From Hypericum androsaemum (Eukaryota > Streptophyta > Magnoliopsida > Malpighiales > Hypericaceae): DNA of 64,000 nt. Both the position numbers and the translations under genes were made by a program. The stretch is from contig OZ023184.1 in the NCBI GenBank assembly GCA_963995505.1, positions 3,100,001-3,164,000 of the forward strand. Reading direction: 5' to 3'. A model generated the notes under the pieces. That model had not been told where the DNA came from, made no database searches, and saw only the letters and a list, made by a program, of their open reading frames with translations. This document shows, piece by piece, positions 37,191 through 49,400 of this stretch (positions are counted from its first letter, which is position 1; each line of letters opens with the position of its first letter).

Positions 37191-37356
37191 GGATTTGAAG
37201 AGCGGTTGAGACTGGAAGGTAGCATGTGGAGAGTTACCTATAAATAATGGTCTAATAGAGAGATCAAGAAGAAGAAGAAATAGCAGCGAGGGGGTGACAG
37301 GCTGTCATTTCCGATGTATTTTTACTTTTTTTGGTGGGACGATGTGTTTCTATTAA

Positions 37357-37365
37357 TTGATTTAA
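37357..37365. repeat. Left target-site duplication of the foldback element
   Basis: TTGATTTAA directly before the element; the same 9 bases follow its right end at 38752-38760. Confidence 0.9.
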
Positions 37366-38751
37366 GGGAAAAGTCCACTTAAGTACCCTGTGGTATTACC
37401 GATTATCACTTGAGTACCCTGTGGTTTAAAATCGATAGAACCGGTCCAACTTTTTCCAATTTTTATCACTTAGGTCCACTCAAGTCCGGTTCGAGATTTT
37501 TTTGCAAAACGCGTCGTTTTGACGCTTATGTGGACTGCCACGTCGTAGTGACCCGGATTAGTCATTGCTGACATGGCGATGGAAAAGTTCACTTAAGTAC
37601 CCTGTGGTATCACCGATTATCACTTGAGTACCCTGTGGTTTAAAATCGATAGAACCGGTCCAACTTTTTTCAATTTTTATCACTTAGGTCCACTCAAGTC
37701 CAGTTCGGGATTTTTTTGCAAAATGCGTCGTTTTGACGCTTATGTGGACTGCCACGTCGTAGTGACCCGGATTAGTCATTGCTGACATGGCGATGGGTAA
37801 ATTATCAAATTAGTACTAAATTAATTTATTATTTTTCAAAAAAATCCTTATCCTCCCATCTCTCTTTCTCTCTCTTCTTCCATTCATGTTCTTCAATCTC
37901 CCCATTTTTTCCATCTTCAACCTAACAACAAAATTGGAATCCAACCCGTCCCCTCCGTACAGCCCCCCGCCCCGTCCTCCTCCCCGGCGAGGTCGAGTGC
38001 CAACTCCTCCCCGTCATCAACCCCTCTCTGCCGTCACCCACATTTTCTTCCCCCAAGAAGTCCATCAAGTCGATGTTCCACTCCCCGCGCCTTCGCTTCC
38101 AGGTGGTTCCCGCGCGGGAGTCCCGAAGCGTGGTGGTGACCGCGGTGGTGCTGGAGGGCTAGGGCGTGGAAGGAGGAGGAGGAGAGGGAGGAAGAGGCAG
38201 GGAGGGGGCTCGGGTCGGGGGCGGACCCGAGAAGAAGAGAGAGAAAGAGAGATGGGAGGATAAGGATTTTTTTGAAAAATAATAAATTAATTTGGTACTA
38301 ATTTGATAATTTACCCATCGCCATGTCAACAATGACTAATCCGGGTCACTACGACGTGGCAGTCCACATAAGCGTCAAAACGACGCATTTTGCAAAAAAA
38401 TCCTGAACCGGACTTGAGTGGACCTAAGTGATAAAAATTAGAAAAAGTCGGACCGGTTCTATCGATTTTAAACCACAGGGTACTCAAGTGATAATCGGTG
38501 ATACCACAGGGTACTTAAGTAGATTTTTCCCTACCCATCGCCATGTCAGCAATGACTAATCCGGATCACTACGACGTGGCAGTCCACATAAGCGTCAAAA
38601 CGACGCGTTTTGCAAAAAAATTCCGAACCGGACTTGAGTGGACCTAAGTGATAAAAATTGGAAAAAGTCGGACCGGTTCTATCGATTTTAAACCACAGGG
38701 TACTCAAGTGATAATCGGTGATACCACAGGGTACTTAAGTAGACTTTTCCC
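37366..38751. mobile_element. Foldback MULE-like element with 519-bp arms and 9-bp target duplication
   Basis: The ends are inverted: GGGAAAAGTCCACTTAAGTA on the left, its near-complement at the right end. Arms run about 37366-37884 and 38233-38751. Each arm holds two head-to-tail copies of a ~215-base unit (left: 37366-37580 and 37581-37797; the right arm has the same, inverted), then an AT-rich and CT-rich stretch. A 9-bp target duplication (TTGATTTAA) flanks it, typical of Mutator-like elements. The ~350-base core is GC-rich and unlike the arms; it may be captured gene sequence. No transposase is present, so it is non-autonomous. It lies about 175 bases above the SGR6 start codon and could alter its promoter or make a hairpin RNA. 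Confidence 0.88.
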
Positions 38752-38760
38752 TTGATTTAA
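38752..38760. repeat. Right target-site duplication of the foldback element
   Basis: TTGATTTAA, identical to 37357-37365. Confidence 0.9.
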
Positions 38761-41119
38761 TATCCAAACATATATTAAATCAACGGTTCTAATTAATTTA
38801 TGTCTATTACGTATGGTTGGGTTGATTGAACATAACTAAACTGGTGCAAACAGGTAGTTATGACTTATGATAACTTGTAGCTGATTGAAAATTTATTATT
38901 TGGTAAAAATATCAGCTTATAAATCATACGTAAACAGCTTTTATGAAAAGCATAATAAATATATATTTAATAACTAAAAACATATTTTTTTAATAAGGTT
39001 ATTATGTAATTATGTAAGACCAATCATGAAATATCATTTATATATAGCATATTGTAAAGAAAAAAATGTATTTATACTCCTACACTAATTTAAAAAATTT
39101 CACATAAAAATTAAGAACGTAATCAAAACAAAGCATTTATGAATTATATAGAAAATTCAACCACAATTTTTTTTAAATTACTAAAATGTCAAATGATTAT
39201 ATATATAATAATATTTCAATAATAATTTAGATAATCAACAACAATCGATTGAAAAAAGTTCCAGATTCTGTCACGTGGCAACATAGAAGACCTGCCAAAC
39301 CGCTAGAGGCCCTGCTGACATGGCAGCTCGTAGTCGGTTCGTTATCGGGTTTGAGTTACTAATTAAATTTTAAATTGGACTAAAATATGAAAGACAAATA
39401 TAATCCATCAATTACATTTGGTAAAATACTAAAATTCTATTTCAGAAAGTTGTTTAAAGGATAAATACTAAAATTCTATTTCAGAAAGTTGTTTAAAGGA
39501 TAAATACTAAAATTCTATTTCAGAAAGTTGTTTAAAGGATATATTTTAGAATTTGATAGCTTACTCGCACACCACTATTTTGTTCCACCCAGATTTCTCT
39601 AGTGCAGTGTTTGAATACTTTTTTTTTTTGACAAAAAGTGCCCCCAAGTATAATAGGGAAATAATTGGTTACAATTTTTTTAAAACAAATTTGAAAATAA
39701 ATATGAAAAACTCTTTTCCCTCTCTTGTAATAGTTTTTATAAAATTTTCATTCTTCTAATTTATTTTTTTCAATTTTTTATGTTATAATACTTAAGATAT
39801 ATTTTGCCAAAAAAATGTTTAAATAATATGTGTCTAAAAGAACGAATATCATTCGATCAAATATTCTTAAACCACAAAATAGTAGTTGCAAAAGTATTAA
39901 AACGGTTTTTTAATTTTTGTATTAAAAAATCCGATTCAGTATTTTTCCAAATTTATTTAATAAGAAGATCCGCATAATCAGACGGACGCACCTTTTTCCA
40001 ATTCCCTGTCGCGAAGCGGTTGTTGCGTTGCTCTTTATTTCTCCTGAACCACGTGGACGGCCCCGCCTGGCACCAGACGACCGGTTCCTCAACCCGACAA
40101 ACTCGCACCTAACACCATGGCAGTCCCATCCTCCACTTCCGGTCGGAGCAAAAGAGCAAGGAGAAAACAACGAAGGGGAAGGAGGCTAGGGCAAGGGACG
40201 ACTGAGAGTGGTCGCGAGTACCTAGGGTGCTTTCTGTCGTCGGATTCGATGCAATTCTCCCATGCCTTTCTGTTTCTTCCTTTTGTTTCCGGCCGAAACC
40301 CTAATTTCTCCGGTTAACGGAATGGATATCTTGAAAGCGGGACGTTAAAGACTAACTCGTCGGAGAATGTTGGAGAGAAACGGATGAATAGATCTCAGTT
40401 GGAACCTTCGACTCTCACAGTTTAATGCAATGGTCACTAATCTTCCCCAACAAATATAGGTCTATTTACATATTTTTGGTACAAAAATAAACCTACTTAA
40501 TTACTTGGCAGCGACGTTAGTGAGAATCTAATTAATTTATACTTTTTCATACTCAATTTCGAATCTCAACTTTAGCAATAATCTAATTACTTGACAAGTG
40601 AGTAATTAAGTGTGGGAGCCAAAAAAATTTGTTACTGGATCAATATATTGATATCTTAAATTTCAGTATTATTTTCAACTTTCTAATTTTTAGTAAAGTT
40701 AATTTTTTTTATTGCGGGGACATCATATATAATAATTTACATATTTACATAAAATTAAGATTTTGCTATAAATTTAAAGAAACGTTAATGAAAAAGAAAA
40801 GAAAATTTGAAAGATAAATTTATTACAATACTAATACACCTTTTTTTTTAACACTAATACTAATACACCTTGGATCTCTATTAGTTCGTCCTATGGTTGA
40901 ACCAAAATCCCTTTGCCAAATGAAAAAAAACTAACACAAGTAAAAGGACATATAATTTAATGACATAAAATTGGAGATTTAGAGTTCAAACTCTAACAAT
41001 ATAATAATAATATAAAATTTATCTTTCAATTCTATAATGATAATCATTTATATTCTTAGAGTTTGAATTCAAGATAGTCAAGTATTAATGGTATGACAAC
41101 AAACTCAAATTTGAAACTA
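38761..41119. other. AT-rich gap before NUF2
   Basis: Mostly AT-rich DNA without a supported gene. It contains the 39-bp triple repeat (39424-39540). Around 40090-40320 is a GC-richer island with a 66-codon basic open frame from 40117 followed by AAACCCTAATTTCTCCGG, which looks like the leader of a plant gene. I could not extend it into a recognisable protein, so it may be a gene fragment. Confidence 0.4.
39424..39540. repeat. 39-bp tandem repeat, three copies
   Basis: Three near-identical copies with a period of exactly 39 (ACTAAAATTCTATTTCAGAA and onward to GTTTAAAGGATA). The high identity suggests a recent expansion. Confidence 0.93.
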
Positions 41120-41575
41120 ACAAGCATTGTTTTAAAAAACGATCCGGAGAGTGACCCAAATTTTGGTCCATTTTCTGGGTCAATCGGTCCGACTGGTCAA
41201 ACTAGCGGTCGGACCGGTAGTTTATATATATTTAGTAAATAATAGGTTTAAAAATTAATATTCTCGAAATGTTGGGTCAATTTATTTCATATTTAGTATA
41301 ATTATCTTTGTTAATTTAGTTTATTTTGTGTTGATTTAGAAAAATCGAGCGTAGAATTTAATTTTTTGGGTTGGGTTGGGTGAATTCCGGATTTTTTGGT
41401 CAAATTTTCGGTCAAACATAACGAACCGGATTTTTTCGAGCCAACCATCCGATCTGACTGGAAATCATTCGGTTCATTAGGTAACCGTATGTACATGGTT
41501 TTTTGACCGACCCAAGGCTCCAATTCATGGTCCGACAGGTCGGACTGTTGGACCGCCATCTCGAAAACAATACCA
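41120..41575. mobile_element. Non-autonomous inverted-repeat element (GGTCCGAC-rich family)
   Basis: GCATTGTTTT near 41125 pairs with AAAACAATAC near 41562-41571. Both ends are rich in GGTCGGACC-like motifs (GTCCGACTGG, GGTCGGACCGG, GTCCGACAGGTCGGAC). The same motif-rich type recurs at 58955-59560. A possible 8-base target duplication is imperfect. It lies about 200 bases upstream of NUF2. Confidence 0.5.
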
Positions 41576-41687
41576 ACGAGTACTTAAATCAGAGGACGTA
41601 AAATACTTGTTTAGAAAATTTACTAAACTCTGAATTACTAGCAATAGTGGTTTGCTGATGAAGTGTTCTAAAAAATAAAACTTGAAA

Positions 41688-41695
41688 GCGGGAAA
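41688..41695 (+). promoter_or_regulatory. E2F-type site upstream of NUF2
   Basis: GCGGGAAA, the complement of the E2F consensus TTTCCCGC, about 90 bases before the NUF2 ATG. It fits a cell-cycle gene; binding is inferred. Confidence 0.55.
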
Positions 41696-41763
41696 TCAAA
41701 TGAAACCTGCAGACCAGATCATAGAACTTAGTTAGAACCCCTCCTCCTTCCCACCTTAACTCC

Positions 41764-41770
41764 AACCGTT
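41764..41770 (-). promoter_or_regulatory. MSA-like (mitosis-specific activator) core upstream of NUF2
   Basis: The minus strand reads AACGGTT, the core bound by three-repeat MYB proteins in plant G2/M genes. It is 13 bases before the ATG, close to or within the leader. Confidence 0.4.
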
Positions 41771-41782
41771 CCAGTCGCGGAG

Positions 41783-44700
41783 ATGTCGGACTTCCACAGC
41801 CGGGCGCTGACCCGCGCCGACACGGTCTCCATTATCCAGGGGCTAGAGATAGCCGCGGTCACCGAGAACGACCTCAAGAACCCGGTCCCCGACTTCATCG
41901 CCGATCTCTACGCCCGCCTCCTCGTCCACCTCGACCTCCACAACGAGTGCGCGCCCTTTTCCCCCTTCTCTCTCTCTAAACCCGAATTCCGGTAACCGTT
42001 CTCTCTCTCTTCGCACGTGCAGGGAGGAGCAAGGGCAAGTGGATTTCGAGGCGCTGGAGCTCCTGGATAACCCGGACCACCACGTGGACTCGGTTAGGAC
42101 GTTGAATTTGTACTGCAGGGTTCGGCTGCTGGTGAATATGGTGCATTGCGAGGCGCACTTCAACCTCAAGGACCGCCTGCGGCCTCAGCCCCAACGCACC
42201 GAGCTCTTCCTCAGCGCTATCCTCAACTTTTGCCTCCACAGGTGGCTTATCTCCTTGTTTTTATCCTCAAATTAGTGGTTTCCTTAGACCTAATTGATCA
42301 AAACCGGAGGCGTGAAGGGGGCGAAATAGGATTTAGTTTAGTTAGCGCGTTTCTTATTGCTCTGTTGTTGTCTGCTTTGGGGATGGCAGAGATACAAAGA
42401 TGAATCATTTGCAGTCCATAGGGGATGACATCACGCTTCTTCAGGAGCAGCAGAGGGAGTGGGAGGCGAAGATCGACGAGGTAAATGAGAGGAGGATTTG
42501 GTTCGAAGAGGGGAGTTTGTTTTTTTTTTCTTATTGTTTACGGGCCCTGCAGCTGAACGAGAATATTGCCTGCTTCGAAGCAGATAAGGAGAAGGAATTG
42601 CCTGTTGTTCAGGAGCTAGGTGCGAAAGCTATGGAACTGCGTCAGGCGCTTGGTAAACGAAGCACCAAGCAGGCTGTTTAAGCTCTCATGTCCTGTTTTC
42701 CTTAATCTGCTTGCTTGCAAGCTGGCTCTCCTAAATTGTCAACCAATTCTACAAAGGCACTAATACTGCAATTCTAGTAACCGAACATAGCCTGACAGTT
42801 TCAAAGAACTAACAATGATTGTGCACTTGCAAAGGAGTCTAGTCGAAATTTTCTATTTATAGTCAATGTCGACATGTACTTGGTGTGCCAACCATGTTAT
42901 CAATTCTTGTTTGCTACATGTAATTTCTGAGGCAATCCATGTGTTCTTCTTCGTTGCCTTTGTGTTTCTCACGAGGATGAATTTTGGACCTACTAAAACT
43001 ACCTACAGTCAAATTGCAAATAGATCTCAGCAAAATGGATTTTGCTTTTACTCTTCCCAAGGCCAGACCAGTTAATTGTACAATGCTGAGGGAACCACTG
43101 TTTTAAGACTAAAAATTGATTGTGCTTATTTCGATTTCTTGTAATTCATGTTTTTAGAAAAATATCATACTCAGAGCTGTTCTTGTGACCTTGATGATGT
43201 AGAACTTATAATATATTTCCTTTTCATGAGACTGTCAAGGACTGACTCACTGCTTATAATTATGCATATTTCCGTAGGCTCTCAAGAAAATGTTGAAGCA
43301 TTTTACTTCGATGCAGTCCATGCAGGAACAGGTAAATAAAAGAGTTTCATAATTTTCTTTAGACAAGAGGATTTACATTCTATCTTCTCTTGGCAAAGCA
43401 CGACAAAGTGATCCTCTCGATTTCTGTCGACTCTATCTTTACTGACCTCTGTGTAGCGTAATGAAGCATACCCCTTAAAGCTGATGGAATTCAATATTTA
43501 CTTGTTGTAGGTCAGTAAGGCCAAATCCATTGAAAAGGACTACAAGGCGTTGAAAGCTGAGTTGAGTGATGATGAAGTGGTTGATGAATCTCTATCTGCC
43601 AAGCTGGCTGAACTGCATCGGAAAGGTAGATTCTGGTTCATTCTATTGATAAAAATGCCATGCCACCGAATTTCTAGTTGTGTTTTCTACCTATTGGCAA
43701 AAGCAGCTTTACCGTCAGGTCTAATACTGTAAGCCCACATCGTTTTGTGAGTTTAGTGTCTCTAGATTTTGATGCTGGTAATTAATAGTTAGTATTTGGA
43801 ATATTCTATTCTATATCTTACATTTGTCTCTTCCTATATGGAAAGGTCCCCTTGAATCTGGATGGTTCTTTCTAGATTGATAAAATTGAAGTACCATTTT
43901 TGCCCATATCTATCTTCGTTTTACATAATGCACATTTATGAAGCCTCTATCTTTTCCTTTTGTGAATGTTTTTGAGAAATTCTCGTTCAGCCATCTTGGG
44001 ATGGAGTTGAAATATTGGGACTAATGATTAATACCTTTTCCTTTCAGCTCAACAACTAGATGATCAGAGGAAGTTGTTGGAACAAGAAAGGAATCTGAAG
44101 ACTGAAGAAGCTACAAAGAGCCTTGGCAATCTGAAGTTGCAGGCCGTGGCAAGGAGGCGGGATCTGGATGCAAGAAAGCGGAGTGTTGAATCTTTGCTAT
44201 CAGAGGTGGTCTTTAATTCCATTTTCTTAGTATTTGGTCATATCCATGGGAGAACATATTAAACTTAATTGTTTTACTTCTGACAGGCGGATGCTATAAC
44301 TACGAAGATTGACTCGATTAAAGAATCTATAGCTGCAAAAGTGAAAGCGGTGGCTTGTAGGCGTGGGAAAGTTGTTAAACAGGTATGTTGAACACGATGG
44401 GTCACTTGGATGTGACTATTTGCAGTTATATTTGTGTTTCCTAATTAAAAAGCTCATGCCCTTGTTAATGCTTGCAAACATGGGAGAGGAGGGGCAGAAT
44501 ACAAACATCCACCGGCCTTTCGGTTGGTCAATATGTAAAATCAAGTTGAACAATGAACAATCTCATTAGTCTTAGAAATTTTCTTAAATTTGGTGTTCTT
44601 CCGGATATGCCTTCTCACCACTAGGGAAAAGTCTGAACTACTTGTTGATGATACCCAAGAGTCCCTTGCTCCTCCTAGGAAGCTACATCCAATTGCAATA

Positions 44701-44887
44701 TTCCAACATGAGACGGGATGTCGCTCATCTCATCTTCCTGCTAGATTCTGGGTTAAGCTTATTCATCTAGCTTGATTTGGCTTATGAGTTCGTGGCGTTT
44801 TCCAGCGGTTGTTTAACCGAACCAGTTTGCATCTTCTTCTTGCAGTTTCAAAGGTACAGAGTGGCCATCAACCTTGCTGTTCGCTGA
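41783..44887 (+). CDS. NUF2: Kinetochore protein NUF2-like (NDC80 complex), apparently shortened
   Basis: Nine exons: 41783-41946, 42023-42241, 42390-42480, 42553-42675 (3' end uncertain), 43278-43331, 43511-43625, 44048-44205, 44287-44382, 44846-44887; 353 residues. The N-terminal calponin-homology-like domain is clear: TRADTVSIIQGLEIAAVTEN, QVDFEALELLDNPDHH, LNLYCRVRLLVN and TELFLSAILNFCLHRD. Coiled coil follows: LPVVQELGAKAMELRQAL, then MQSMQEQVSKAKSIEKDYKA and a Lys/Glu-rich tail. NUF2 pairs with NDC80 and couples kinetochores to spindle microtubules. Plant NUF2 is about 440 residues as I remember, so ~85 are missing; the segment usually found between exons 4 and 5 is not visible in intron 4. 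The strong donor at 42653 breaks the frame, and the in-frame donor at 42676 (or a GC donor at 42673) is weak. It may be an altered or failing gene, or my model may miss an exon. Confidence 0.8.
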
Positions 44888-46150
44888 AGCAGAGGCCTTT
44901 ATCTTAATGGAAAGAGGTTTGTTCTTTTCCTGTACCAAGAAGCACAAACCTTCTGTTTACCATGGCTCAGGACTCGGGTCATTGTTTATGGTTTCCGCTT
45001 CTGTAATGTCTCTCATCTGTTAATATACGCAATCCGATGAATGGAAAGAAACTGGCAAACAAGCTACAGCTTTGCTCAAGTGGAAATGCAGATGTGTATG
45101 TTTATCTACTTGTCCCCTTGATTAGAGAGAGGAAACCCCAATTTCCTCCCAGAAGTCAGATGGGTTTCGGTAAAGTTTATGGGACTTCATTGTGACCTCC
45201 ATACCTGGTCATGGCTGCTTGATTCATTTCATTCCCTGCAAGTCCACTTAACCTAGCTTTTGGCTTAGTAAAAAGCAGACAATTAGAGTATCTTCCAGCT
45301 CTTTGCAGGAGCAAATGTGAATCTTAATATCTCAAGTACACCACCTTCGCATTATCAACGTTACACGAGATCGTCAATAATATATTAAAATCTCTATATT
45401 TATCCGACTATCTTAAGTCATGTGAAGTTTTTTTACTAACAAATTGAATCAAATAGTTATCCATTGTCCATGTAGGATTCTCCGAAAATGTGTAAAGTGC
45501 TTTATGAGATTACCATACAGACTAATATGGCTTCAGTCTATCTAACCAATTTGATAATTAATTGGCATAAAGGGAAAATAGCCCTTGTACAAGTACAATT
45601 ATCAACCCTATACTCAAAATTGGATGATAGTGCACCCTAAATTTTAAATTTAGAACAATTAACACACATTAGCGACATGCCATCATAAAGCACACCATCC
45701 AATTTACATAATTTAATGAGTTCAAATAATATTAATATTTCCATAAAAGGAAAAATCAATCAAGAAGTAATGTTTTGTATTATGTTCATATTTTTTTAAG
45801 ATTTCTACGTATTTATTTATTTTTAATTGTTTTAACTTTTTATTTACTTCTTTCAATTTCAGGTTATTTCCCAATATTTGAATTTAAGCAATTTTCTGTC
45901 TTTTTTGATAGATTAACTTTATAAAAAAATGTTATTTTTAATCAAACTCGTTAAATTATGTAAACTGGATGATATGGCACTTTGTTTGTTGACATGGATG
46001 CCAACGTGTCACTAAAAAGATGACCATTGTTTCAAATTTAAAAATATAGGGTATTATATGAACCAATTTTAAGTACAGAATTGTAATAGTACTTTATAAA
46101 CAATTACCATGCAATTGACCTACCTTTATCACAATATATGAATATATTAA
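44888..46150. other. NUF2 3' region and transposon-invaded flank of the TLP cluster
   Basis: About 44888-45090 is likely 3' untranslated sequence of NUF2. Near 45490-45570 and 46110-46150 the sequence resembles the 3' flank of TLP2 (53720-53860). It is therefore the displaced far flank of TLP1, pushed away by the foldback element (45575-46100) and the copia element. No other gene is seen. Confidence 0.5.
45575..46100. mobile_element. Inverted-repeat (foldback/MITE-like) element
   Basis: Arms at about 45590-45740 and 45935-46095 are inverted copies. For example CCATCCAATTTACATAATTT near 45705 pairs with AAATTATGTAAACTGGATGA near 45952. The centre is AT-rich and noncoding. Ends are diverged and I see no clear target duplication. 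Confidence 0.6.
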
Positions 46151-46322
46151 GGTATGTTGCTTGCTTCTTCTCATTAGTTACGAAGGTATATATACATATT
46201 ATAAGTTAGGGTTGAGCTTCCTTGACAGCCACGCACGGCTTCCTTGACAGCCACTCATTTCCTATTCTAACATAATGTCTACAAAGGCATATTCCTATTC
46301 TAACACAATGGCTCCAATAACA
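46151..46322 (-). repeat. 3' LTR of the copia element
   Basis: It matches 50735-50906 except for about two transitions (A/G and T/C). It contains its own short internal duplications (CTTCCTTGACAGCCAC twice; CCTATTCTAACA twice). On + it ends CCAATAACA. Confidence 0.9.
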
Positions 46323-46456
46323 CTCCCCCTCAAGTTGGCGCGTGTAGATTGATGACGCCCAACTTGCACAAGAGCTGCTTGAATCTGTCCTTTCCGAGTG
46401 CCTTTGTGAATATGTCCGCCACTTGATACTTCGTATCTATCTTCCGCGGAATTATC

Positions 46457-49400
46457 TCATGGGACTGTATACCGAACAAAATGACAATTCATTTCCACAT
46501 GTTTCGTTCGTTCATGAAAAACTGGATTGTTGGCAATGTGCAACGCGGCCTGATTATCGCAATATAACGATGTAGCTCCTGTCTGTGACATCCCTAGCTC
46601 TTGCAATAACCACCTCAACCAAATTATCTCACTCACTGTGCTGGCCATAGCACGATATTCTGCTTCAGCTGACGACCTGGCCACAATGGACTGCTTCTTA
46701 CTCCTCCAGGATACATGTGAACCTCCCAAAGAGATGTAATAACCAGTGCGAGATCGCCTTGTATCGGGACAACCTCCCCAATCTGCATCACAAAATGCAA
46801 GTAATGACGTCCCGCCATCTGCCTGAAGCAAGATTCCTTGCCCAGCTGTTGCCTTGAGATACTCAACCACTCTTTCAGCAGCCAACATATATTCCTCTCG
46901 TGGAGAATTAACAAACTGGCTGAGCACTCCTACCGCATAGGCAAGATCCGGACGAGTAACAACTAAGTACATGAGTCGCCCTATCAACCTTCTATACCTT
47001 TTCGGATTCGAGTATTCAACCCCCTTATCCGCAGCAAGTTGATGATTCTGCTCCATTGGAAATTTGGCAGGTCGACTTCCTTCTCTTCCACATTCTTTTA
47101 GGATATCCAAGGTATACTTCCGTTGACTCAAGACCAACCCACTCGGCGTCCTAGCAGCTTCAATTCCAAGAAAGTACTTCAAGGATCCCAAATCTTTGAT
47201 TCCGAATTGTCTATCCAGATATCTCTTGATTGCATCAATCTTGGGCATACTAGTCCCTGCCAGGATCACGTCGTCAACATAAATCAATGCCATCACCACC
47301 ATCCTGTCATTCTTGTATATAAACAGAGAATAATCGGCCCATGACTGGACAAACCCAACTTTCAATAGAGCGCTGGTAAATTTACTGTACCAGCTTCTAG
47401 ATGCTTGCTTGAGTCCATACAACGATTTTCTCAAACGACACACCCTTGTATCCCCTGGTCGATAAAATCCTTGCGACATCTTTAGATAGACTTCTTCCCG
47501 CAAATCACCATGGAGGAACACATTGTTAACGTCCAGTTGGTGAATGATCCAGTTCTCCTTTATTGCCACGGTCAAGAGGCATCTTAGCGTGACCAATTTT
47601 GCCACAGGTGCATAGGTTTCATGAAAATCTATGCCCTCAACCTGTGTGAATCCCCGAGCCACCAGCCTTGCTTTGTATCGTTCAACCTCTCCGTTAGGCC
47701 TGAACTTCACTTTGTATATCCATTTAGAGTCTACAGCTTTCTTCCCTTTCGGTAACTTTTCTAGCATCCAGGTACCGTTAGATTCTAGTGCCTCTACTTC
47801 CCTTCGCATAGCATCCCGCCAATGCTTGTACTGTACTGCCTTGTAAAAGTTCTTCGGCTCATCATGTGACGAGATGGCCGAGAGCAAACCTTTATGTAAG
47901 CCTGAAAAATTATCATAACAGATAAAATAAGATAAAGGATGTATCGTAGAGCAGGCTGATGGTTGAGTAGGAGTTTGTGAGGCGATGGAGGGTGGTAATG
48001 CGACTTCAAAATCTTCCAGGCGCTGTGGCAACTTGCGAGCCCTTTTTGGTCGACTTTCTCCTTCTACAGCCGTGGGAAAAATTGCACTCGTGTCCTCTGA
48101 CTTTGCCCTAACAGCAACCTCTACGTCTGGAGGTTCAGGAGCGGTCAACTCTTCCTCATGCATTGTGGTGCCACTCGGTTCTTCATCATTACAAGGCTCC
48201 GTGACATGTGGAATTAATTTCTCACGTAGAGCCGGTACCACCGTTTCCGTCTCTGCCGCTTTCGCAAAAGGGAATTTATCCTCTATAAAGATGACATCCC
48301 GCGAAACAAAAACTTCTTTAGTGGTTAAGTCATACAACCTATAGCCTTTTTGTCTTGTAGGATATCCTATAAATAGACATCTCCTCCCCCTCGCACCGAA
48401 CTTATCAGAGGTGTGACAATGTGCGTAAGCCAAGCACCCAAAAGTTCGCAAGTAGCTATAGTTCACCGGCTTTCCGAACATCACTTCATATGGCATTTTG
48501 TTGTCAATGGCCGTGGAAGGTAGGCGATTGATCAGGTGTACCGCCATTAATATGCATTCTCCGCAAAATTCGATTGGAAGGTTGGCCTGAAATCGATGTG
48601 CACGTGCAGTCTCCAGGATATGTCTATGCTTGCGTTCAACCACGCCATTTTGTTACGGGGTGTGGACACAAGAGGTTTGTAAGACTATCCCTGTTTCTGC
48701 ATAGAATTGCAACATCAATCGCGATTTGAACTCAGATCCATTGTCACTCTGAATTCTCTTGATCCGGGCACCAAATTGAGTATGAATCATAGTATAAAAC
48801 TTGCATAGGAGATCACCAACTTCTGACTTGTGCTGCATCAAGAATGCCCATACTCCTCTACTACGATCATCCACAATAGTAAGAAAAAATCGTGCTCCAG
48901 TCAATGAATCAGTCCGATATGGACCCCAAATATCACAATGGATTAAATCAAAGCAATCTTTCGTCTTTATTGAACTAGACATGAAATGTAGTCTTGTTTG
49001 TTTCGCTCTCAAACATGAGTCACAATGAGCAATATTTGTAGAGCTAGAGCCTAACTTGTCTCGAATAAGGGAAATATATGTCATCCTCTCTTGCGACGGA
49101 TGCCCGAGCCGCCTGTGCCAAATCCCCAAGTCGTCTTGTCGCTGCACCGCCATTACCACCCCACCATCTTGTACCAACTTGAGGTAGTACAAGCCATCAC
49201 AGCGTCTACCCAGACCAATCATCCTCCTCGAGGGTAAGTCCTGAACAAAACAATAGTCAGGTAAGAAAGTAAACACGCAGTTCAACTCTTTCGTCATTCT
49301 GCTGACCGAAAGTAAATTGCACTTAAAATCGGGAACATATAAAACATGGCTCAACACAATTCCATCGCCGATTTTAACTTCCCCGATTCCGCGGACAGGA

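Noticed and set aside
37886..38263. 125-codon Pro/Arg/Gly-rich open frame as a gene
   Set aside because: It spans the GC-rich core and runs into the right arm of the foldback element; composition is low-complexity. A captured fragment is possible, a gene is not supported.
42653..42658. GTAAAC as the donor of NUF2 exon 4
   Set aside because: It is a stronger donor, but joining to exon 5 gives the wrong frame and loses the coiled-coil sequence; kept as an open question in the NUF2 finding.
46139..46150. Left LTR starting at TGAATATATTAA
   Set aside because: These bases also occur in the TLP2 flank, so they look like host DNA; the shared LTR starts at about 46151.
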